Source: Henckelia pumila
Lineage: Eukaryota; Streptophyta; Magnoliopsida; Lamiales; Gesneriaceae
Assembly (NCBI RefSeq): GCF_033568475.1
Contig: NC_133123.1
Span: forward strand, 139,082,062 to 139,146,061
Length of the DNA: 64,000 bases
Direction of reading: 5' to 3'
Below the pieces are notes generated by a model. That model did no database searches. It had not been told where the DNA came from and worked only from the letters and a program-made list of their open reading frames with translations. Positions 58,401-64,000 of the stretch are shown here, piece by piece. How positions within the stretch are numbered: the first letter of the stretch is position 1; every line of letters starts with the position of its first letter. The translations under genes and the position numbers were made by a program.

Positions 58401-58803
58401 CTATCCTTCCCAAGATCCTACCATGGACCAGACATTCGCCCGGAACCTCAAAACAACCTGCCCCGCCGCAAACACAGACAACACCACCGTGCTCGACATA
58501 CGATCGCCCGACACATTCGACAACAAATACTACGTCGATCTGATGAACCGCCAGGGGCTGTTCACTTCAGACCAGGATCTGTACACGGATTCCAGGACAC
58601 GGGGGATTGTCACCAGCTTCGCGGTGAATCAGACATTGTTTTTCGAGAAGTTCGTGATTGCGATGGTGAAGATGTCGCAGCTGAACGTGCTGACAGGCAA
58701 ACAGGGGGAGATTCGCGGGAATTGCTCGGCCACGAATTCGAACAATCTGTGGCTCTCTTCCATCGTGGAAGAGACAAAGGAGAGTTCGTTGTCGGCATTT
58801 TAA
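55146..58803 (+). CDS. PER12: Class III peroxidase, PER12-like
   Basis: Three exons in phase 0, 55146-55391, 55541-55735 and 58183-58803, with GT..AG introns, 353 aa. Signal peptide 1-27. Haem pocket: Arg73 and distal His77 in LLRLHFHDCF, proximal His206 in SLSGGHTIGIGHC. Eight mature cysteines at 46, 79, 84, 127, 133, 213, 240 and 328 form the four family disulphides. Segments such as NFYDSSCPKLESIVRKQLKK and TFDNKYYVDLMNRQGLFTSD match Arabidopsis peroxidase 12. A C-terminal tail past the last cysteine (about 25 residues) could be a vacuolar propeptide. The enzyme oxidises phenolics with H2O2 in wall or vacuole. The usual third intron near GGHTIG is absent, exon 3 being continuous. Intron 2 (2447 bp) hosts a TRIM array. 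All key residues are intact, so it should be functional. Confidence 0.93.
55416..55465. repeat. (AT)n microsatellite in peroxidase intron 1
   Basis: About 24 AT units inside a 149-bp intron. Confidence 0.92.
56030..57070 (+). mobile_element. TRIM array (miniature LTR retroelement) in peroxidase intron 2
   Basis: Several LTR copies (about 56030-56149, 56283-56411, 56545-56674, a piece at 56757-56828, 56951-57070), each with GTCCCACATCGG...GCTAGCTTTTGAGGTGAGTT and an end TTCTAACA or similar. Between them are short internal parts starting TGGTATCAGAGCC, the initiator-Met tRNA primer site. One LTR piece is inverted (56675-56756). Two related subfamilies are mixed (TATAGACAAGGGCAACCC and TATAGGCTTGGACAAACC types). 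A fossil chain made by LTR-LTR recombination and nested insertion; no coding sequence. Confidence 0.85.
57071..58182. other. Remainder of peroxidase intron 2
   Basis: AT-rich intron sequence, ending GTTAACGTACAG before exon 3. Nothing recognised. Confidence 0.6.
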
Positions 58804-59179
58804 GGATCGATTTGCATGAGTTTTTTGACCCATACGTACATGTATGAACTTTTGCTAATAACAAGTTGGGTCATTGTATTTAAAATTTAAACCAATAACC
58901 TACTTAAATAAATAAACTATTGAGTTCTTATGATCAGTAATATTATATTATAACAACTTTGTTAAGAAATGAAAGTTATAACATATACTCGTTTGTTAAA
59001 CATAAAAGTAGCTCCAATGTCTGCTGGCCATTTCCATTTCGAGCGATTTAAACAGTGTATATATATTAGAATTTAAAGAATATTTTAATTGACACGTGAT
59101 TATTTGATTATATGGACTTACCTATCTATGTACGTATATGCGGCATTGAGACTTAATCTGCGAATCTCCCCATTTATAT
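58804..59179. other. 3' flank of the peroxidase gene
   Basis: Contains AATAAA-like signals near 58908 and is probably 3' untranslated sequence followed by spacer. Confidence 0.5.
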
Positions 59180-59520
59180 AGGAGCGGCTCCTCTTGTTGT
59201 CTAATTATCTTCTTCCGTGCACGCAATCCATTTCACATGAGCTCGAAATGAGTACTCTCAACTCTCATGGGACTTCATTAAATCTTCATGTCCTCGGGTG
59301 GAAACCATTATCAGAAAACGGGTTGCCGGAGAAATTCTCGAAGAAGGAACACTTACTTCCCGTGTTTCTTCGTCTCCATTTTCATGAATGCTTCATCAAT
59401 GTTTTTCATGAATGCTTCAGCTAGCACTGTTTGGTGCCTCTGCTACAGTTTACTACGATCTGCGTCCATACTTAAGTTTGAAGGCCGAGGCCTTCAAGCT
59501 TCATAGAAGAAGTCTAAAGG
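59180..59520 (+). pseudogene. Peroxidase relic with exons 1 and 2 fused
   Basis: Diverged copy of the neighbouring peroxidase: TTGTCTAATTATCTTCTTCCGTGCACG recalls its signal-peptide DNA. Then come words equivalent to LSWxFxxSSCPxxExIIRK, RLHFHxCF and, directly after, xLSLKAEAFK from exon 2. The intron present between these parts in the intact gene is missing. Frame changes, a small local duplication (HECFINVFHECF) and loss of exon 3 make it non-functional. It could be a reverse-transcribed piece or a deletion product. Confidence 0.7.
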
Positions 59521-60237
59521 TGAATTGGGACTCAGATATTTTTTTATTGCATTGAAAATGCATCAACAAAGGGAAAAAATTTCCAAAAAATTTCACTCAC
59601 TGGACCGTATAGCATTCTCATTGAAGATGTATTAACCAAAGGCCAAAAAAAAAAAGAAAAGAAGAAAAAAAGAAAAACATGTGTGGTAGAGATATTTAGG
59701 AAAAAATTTGCAATTCAGAACATTATGCGGTTTGCGAGAGATCATGGATTTCTTCAAAAGAATCCTGAAAAATAAGTAGATCTCCGCACCAGAACTCATA
59801 CTTCCATATCAACATCAATATGAATTTTATGCTACTGCTTTCAAATGAAATTCTACTGTATCTTCACAACTACACAATACCAAGAAAAATAAAATAAAAA
59901 AATTGTTTCCCAGTCATTTCCTAAGTCGAAGAAATACCAGAGAATAAATCAACATAACACCCCATAGAAAGAAAAAGGTAGAAAGAAAAAGGTAGACCTT
60001 TACTGCAAACTTGAACACAGCTAGGGAAAAAAATATACCCGGCGCAACAAAACCAAACAATAATATGGAAATGATAGATTTGTTGGCCGTCCTTGGCTTG
60101 TATATTGACACGCCTCGAAAATTCAGACAATTTAAGCAAAGATGAGCTGGTCCGTTCATGGGAATTAATGGAACATCTCACTGGTTGCCTCCTTCATAGA
60201 AACAAGGTTGATGAAAGGCCTGGATTAAAATCAATGG
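59521..60237. other. 3' flank of the minus-strand gene at 60238-62393
   Basis: Likely holds its 3' untranslated region (minus strand, left of 60238). A-rich tracts at 59646-59675. No coding sequence accepted. Confidence 0.45.
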
Positions 60238-62393
60238 CTACATTATGATACACGAACAAGTCTTTTCATTTCCGTCGTTGAATTCATTATCCAATCCATC
60301 TTCACTGAGATAACAAAAAACAACTTATTAGTCGAGAAGTCAGTTCTCTCTGCCCAAATGTTACGGAGATAACACAAAACAACTTATCAATCAATTTCAA
60401 TTATTTCAAAATGTATGGCACAAACTTATTTTCTATTTATGGTTCATAAAAAAAGAAGCCAACAACCTTGTGGTGCACTGGTATAAACCTTCTTTAATAG
60501 TGGAGAGGTGTTGGTTCGAATCCATGATATAATAAAATCCGTCGTAATGTTTTTTGAAAAAAAAAAAACAGATGAATTTGGTACTCCCAGAGTCCGAGAC
60601 CCAAGTCTAGACTTTCCAAAGTGACCCCAAAACTCAAAATAGTAAAAAATTATTTTCAAAAAGCATTACTTTACAAAAGTTTACTGATAAAAAAATAGAA
60701 TTAAAGTAAAGAGTTTTAATTCTACTAGGAAATAATTTTTGGATCCACAATTTTATACTTTGATATTTACTATTTAGAAATAATATGGATAAAATTTATA
60801 AAAAAAATAATTATGTCCACAAAATTTTCATTAGACAATTTGATGCACACACAATGTCTGTTTAATTCACTAATATGTATAAATTATAATCCAGCAAAGG
60901 GGGAAATGAATAAATTCCTCGGACGAACACAGAGGCTTAAACAAAACAATCCACCTAAACCAAATTAGTAAAATTTGTTATCTTGACAGACCTGTAATCT
61001 CTATCTTCCACATTGGTACGGCCATGAGATTCCTCGTGTACGGATTTATAAAATTCGCCTTTTCAAATAAGTGATGACCGATACATAATTACTTAAACAA
61101 GGCATTAGAAGTGCAATGAACATTCTCAAGTTGAGTTTCACCAGATTATCTAAATTGGCAAGTCTATGGTGTCAAGGCAATGGTCATGGTACCATGGTAC
61201 ATGCACCACTTACCACATGCAGTTTTCTTTATCTGCTTTCTTAAAAAACCGAAGACATCAGCATGATGGCACATTCACATTCCTCAGACAACTAATACTG
61301 CAATTTAAATCTTTAAAATTTTCATCCTTGCTGAACCTTACATCAGACTCTGAAAACTTTGAGCTTCAGAAACTTGACTAACCAGAAAGTCCCAAGTTCT
61401 TACTTAAAGTCGTCCCCAGTTGCCAAGATTCAAAGATGTGGTATGATTGTTTGAACCTTGACATGATGTTTAACAGGAGGATATTTGTACCACATACAAT
61501 GGGAAGCAGGGTTCCAATCAAATTATAGATACACATTTCGACGATTTTGAAGTTTTAACTCCGCATTTAAATTGATGTCATGTAGTCACTTCTCATCTCT
61601 CCCAAAACGTGAAACTTATAAATCTTAACCAATCATTCAGGCTATCAGCCACACGGTGCAAGCTCTACTACTTTAACAAAGCCAAAAACTAAGGAAATAG
61701 AATTTTTGACACACAAACATACTAGCAAAAAAATATCAAAGCAAACAAACAGGTTCAAGAAATATAGAAGTATTTAGATGGGAAAAATTAGCATATGAAG
61801 CTCTCGTACCTCATCTCAAATTCCCGAACCTCAACAAGCTCTCCCCCAGTTGCATCCATCCATTGCACATTCCTCCTCCCCATTTGACTAGCAGCAGCAT
61901 AATTCATTTCAGATAATGCCTCATGTTCATTTCTATTGGCACAACCTACACCAGCAGAAGCCACTGGAGACAGAGAACCATCTGTCGATTTCTTCAAACT
62001 GCTCTTTAAACTAAATATTTTCCTAGCACTAACATTATCATCAATTGGATCAGCTAAGTTCCTTTCATTTTTACTCTCAGCAAAAACTGTAGGTTCTGAC
62101 AAGACTTCTTGGTTTTGGTTAGGTCCAACTTTCAGAGGAGATGAGTTCTCCAATCCAGTCGCAGCACGTCCAAAACATCCAAACGAGCCGCACCCACGTG
62201 CAATTCTACCGTTACCAGAAGCCAGCTGGAGATCAGGAACCGTCTCTTGGTCCACCAACTGGTATTGATTCCACGGAGTTACTCTCATGGGTTTCGCTTC
62301 GTTTTTCTGACCCAATAATAGAAGTGTCAAACCCTTACTGTATCCAGAAGCTGAAGAAGAGAAAAATCCTCCTCCTTCTACTGCAAATAACAT
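60238..62393 (-). CDS. Conserved uncharacterised plant protein ending in a CaaX-like CIIM
   Basis: Two exons: 62393-61810 and 60304-60238, joined across a 1505-bp intron (donor ATGAG|GTACGAG, acceptor TTATCTCAG|TG), 216 aa. Reading through the donor would end after a few residues (YESFIC), whereas splicing gives SEDGLDNEFNDGNEKTCSC and IIM, the kind of acidic-then-cysteine tail I expect in this family, so the second exon is well supported. N-terminus MLFAVEGGGFFSSSASGYSK with LTLLLLGQ; mid-region GCGSFGCFGRAATGLENSSP; RKIFSLKSSLKK; and GRRNVQWMDATGGELVEVRE near the C-terminus. No signal peptide. The final Cys-Ile-Ile-Met fits a CaaX box, with a second Cys two residues before, suggesting prenylation and perhaps palmitoylation at membranes. 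Function unknown. Confidence 0.85.
60458..60570 (+). mobile_element. tRNA-derived SINE in the intron
   Basis: Box A-like TGGTGCACTGG (60471-60481) and a perfect box B GGTTCGAATCC (60513-60523), followed by a short body and an A-run (60557-60568). Lies in the intron of the gene at 60238-62393, in opposite orientation. Target duplication not resolved. Confidence 0.7.
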
Positions 62394-63557
62394 TAGTTCT
62401 TCTCATCCAAGCACCACACAACCCAATTCCTTTCTTTTAAGATTTATTTACCTGTCATGACAACAGACTCACATAAATAATGGAAAGACAGAGAATCAGG
62501 GCGAGATTTCCATTTTCAAGTACACAGAACACAGCGCTTTTCCAAGTAAAGAAAGAACTGAATCTTACCCAGCAATCCACATTACTTCGAACACGTATAG
62601 ATCACTGATGCTACAATACTAATTCATTACAAGTTTTTTTTTTAATGATTTTTAACAAGTTATTCCAAGTTAAGATCAACACACGTAAAACTGGAAAGAA
62701 AAAAAATTGAAAAGGTAAAAACCAAGAAGATAATTTCGCCTAAAAAGAGTCCAATTAATCGTAATCACTAGAATTCTCAAATAAAATTAAATTCCACCAA
62801 ACGAATCGCACAATCACTGTATAGAAAAAAAAATGAGAGCATACACTAAATGTCTAAATCAGTAACATTTTCCCAACAATATGGTCAAAGATCTCGCGAA
62901 AAAGCGGTAACAATTAAAGCAAATCAAGTCGCACACACTAAAAACGCTGCAGATAGTATTTATAGCACATGAGTATATAGATTTGAGCAGAAGCGAGAGA
63001 CATACAGATCTGAGAGCTATCTCCGACGACAATTCTGCAGGTAGAAAACTGCATCTCCGATCGGACACAAGATATCTTACAGATTAAGCTCGAAACAATT
63101 TTGTGTGAATATTATAGTCGAAAAATTTGGGAATGAAGATTAAAAAACCACAAGATTTCTTATTTAATTGGTTCTTTTTGCAGTGAGAGAGATGTGAGTG
63201 AAACTGTGATAGCAATGGCAATGGAAATGAAACGAATGGAATAAATATAGCAATTAATAACCCAATGGATAAAACCAATATTTAATGATACATAATTAAT
63301 TAATTATAATGAACTCCACACAAACACAAACCACACATTAATAATTTTTTTAACAATATATCCCATTACTTTCCTTTCAAATAAAATACCTCGTTATTTT
63401 TTTTAAAAAAATATATTTCAAAAGAGCAAAATGTAATTATTATTAGATTTATTGAAAATAATCTATCATTTATAAATAATAAAACTAAGAATTAAATAAA
63501 ATATATTTATATTATAATGACTATTTTACACGCACCAACATATGTTCCAAAATACTA

Positions 63558-63591
<34 letters not shown>
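62394..63591. promoter_or_regulatory. Upstream region of the minus-strand gene
   Basis: The leader probably starts near 63200, downstream (on the minus strand) of a TATATTTATT at about 63242-63251, with CT-rich leader-like DNA at 63180-63230. A leader intron between about 63000 and 62450 is likely given the distance to the ATG at 62393, but splice sites were not settled. Confidence 0.35.
63558..63591. repeat. (TA)n microsatellite
   Basis: About 17 TA units directly abutting a MITE. Confidence 0.9.
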
Positions 63592-63593
<2 letters not shown>

Positions 63594-63855
63594 GTTAATT
63601 GCATTCACAACCCCTGTAAAAAGTCTAAAAGTCATAAAACTCCCTAAGAAATATTAATAGGCTAATGCATCCCTCAGTTTTTTAAAATGTAGCACATTTC
63701 ACCCTATGTTATACAAACTCGGGCACATTTATACCCTCTCATAGGGGTTTTTATGCTAATTTTTTTAAAACATAGGATCTAACATACTATTAATTTTACA
63801 CAAGGTATTTTATGTCTTTTAAAATTTTCAGAGGGGGTGCGAATGCAATTAGCCC
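63592..63855. mobile_element. Foldback MITE (GGGTTAATTGCATTC ends)
   Basis: 264 bp with inverted ends GGGTTAATTGCATTCACA and TGCGAATGCAATTAGCCC, and a flank of ATATATATA / ATATGTATA that is compatible with a 9-bp target duplication inside TA repeats. Mutator-like is the most likely class. Confidence 0.7.
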
Positions 63856-64000
63856 ATATGTATATATTTAAAAACCAGCATATTACGATTAGTCTCAAGT
63901 GTAGATACAAAAAATTACTCTAAAAAATACAAAATTAATTTTAATATTAAGTCAGAAAAAGGAAATATTTCGTATTAAAACGTTCACTTTTCAAATTTAT

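Noticed and set aside
58337-58864. Several open frames on both strands over peroxidase exon 3
   Set aside because: Exon 3 is GC-rich so alternative frames stay open; only the plus-strand frame carries peroxidase residues.
1-64000. CRISPR arrays, bacterial operons, rRNA or intact tRNA genes
   Set aside because: None seen; tRNA-like boxes at 25190-25244 and 60471-60523 belong to SINEs, and tandem repeats lack the repeat-spacer pattern.

Overview
This is a piece of a plant nuclear chromosome, most likely from a core eudicot (an asterid such as a Lamiales species would fit, but this is a weak inference). The evidence is AT-rich intergenic DNA, spliced genes with GT..AG introns, plant-only families (AP2/ERF, class III peroxidase, pectin methylesterase/invertase inhibitors, receptor-like cytoplasmic kinase), and a dense plant transposon load (Gypsy/Tat, Copia-related, TRIM, CACTA, Mutator-like, Tourist, hAT, Helitron, SINE).

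Layout. 1-5.6 kb: AT-rich intergenic DNA with a mini-Helitron, small Tourist-like and Mutator-like MITEs and a hAT-like repeat. 5.86-7.54 kb (+): two-exon group X ERF transcription factor resembling ABR1/ERF111. 11.4-26.1 kb (-): a cluster of four related PMEI/invertase-inhibitor genes, two intact and two dead. One dead copy is split by a hAT MITE and a SINE. The cluster is inflated by a 4.47-kb CACTA element (15991-20459) carrying captured fragments of SMU1 and a 14-3-3 gene, and by a 1.5-kb palindromic Mutator-like element (22594-24111). 27.5-30.3 kb (+): two-exon uncharacterised conserved plant gene. 31.1-33.0 kb (-): a chimeric secreted protein with a long Pro/Ser/Lys repeat region and a C-terminal PMEI domain. 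35.0-36.1 kb (+): intronless membrane-anchored RD protein kinase. 37.0-40.8 kb: a degraded 5' copy of the peroxidase gene, a solo LTR, and a tandem array of four ~520-bp units. 41.5-48.45 kb (-): Gypsy (Tat-like) fossil with a 70-bp minisatellite beyond integrase. 49-53.4 kb: Helitron ends and a small Copia-related element. 53.8-58.8 kb (+): PER12-like peroxidase with duplicated promoter DNA and a TRIM array in intron 2, followed by a peroxidase relic. 60.2-62.4 kb (-): two-exon conserved gene whose product ends in a CaaX-like CIIM.

Cell-wall and apoplast functions recur (PMEI-type inhibitors, the Pro-rich PMEI chimera, the peroxidase), but plant genes are individually transcribed and there is no sign of an operon-like system. 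The PMEI cluster shows birth and death by duplication and insertion. The peroxidase locus shows repeated duplication of its upstream region. No wholly new biological system was identified. The most notable items are the gene-capturing CACTA element, the repeat-rich PMEI chimera, the long palindrome and the multi-copy peroxidase promoter.
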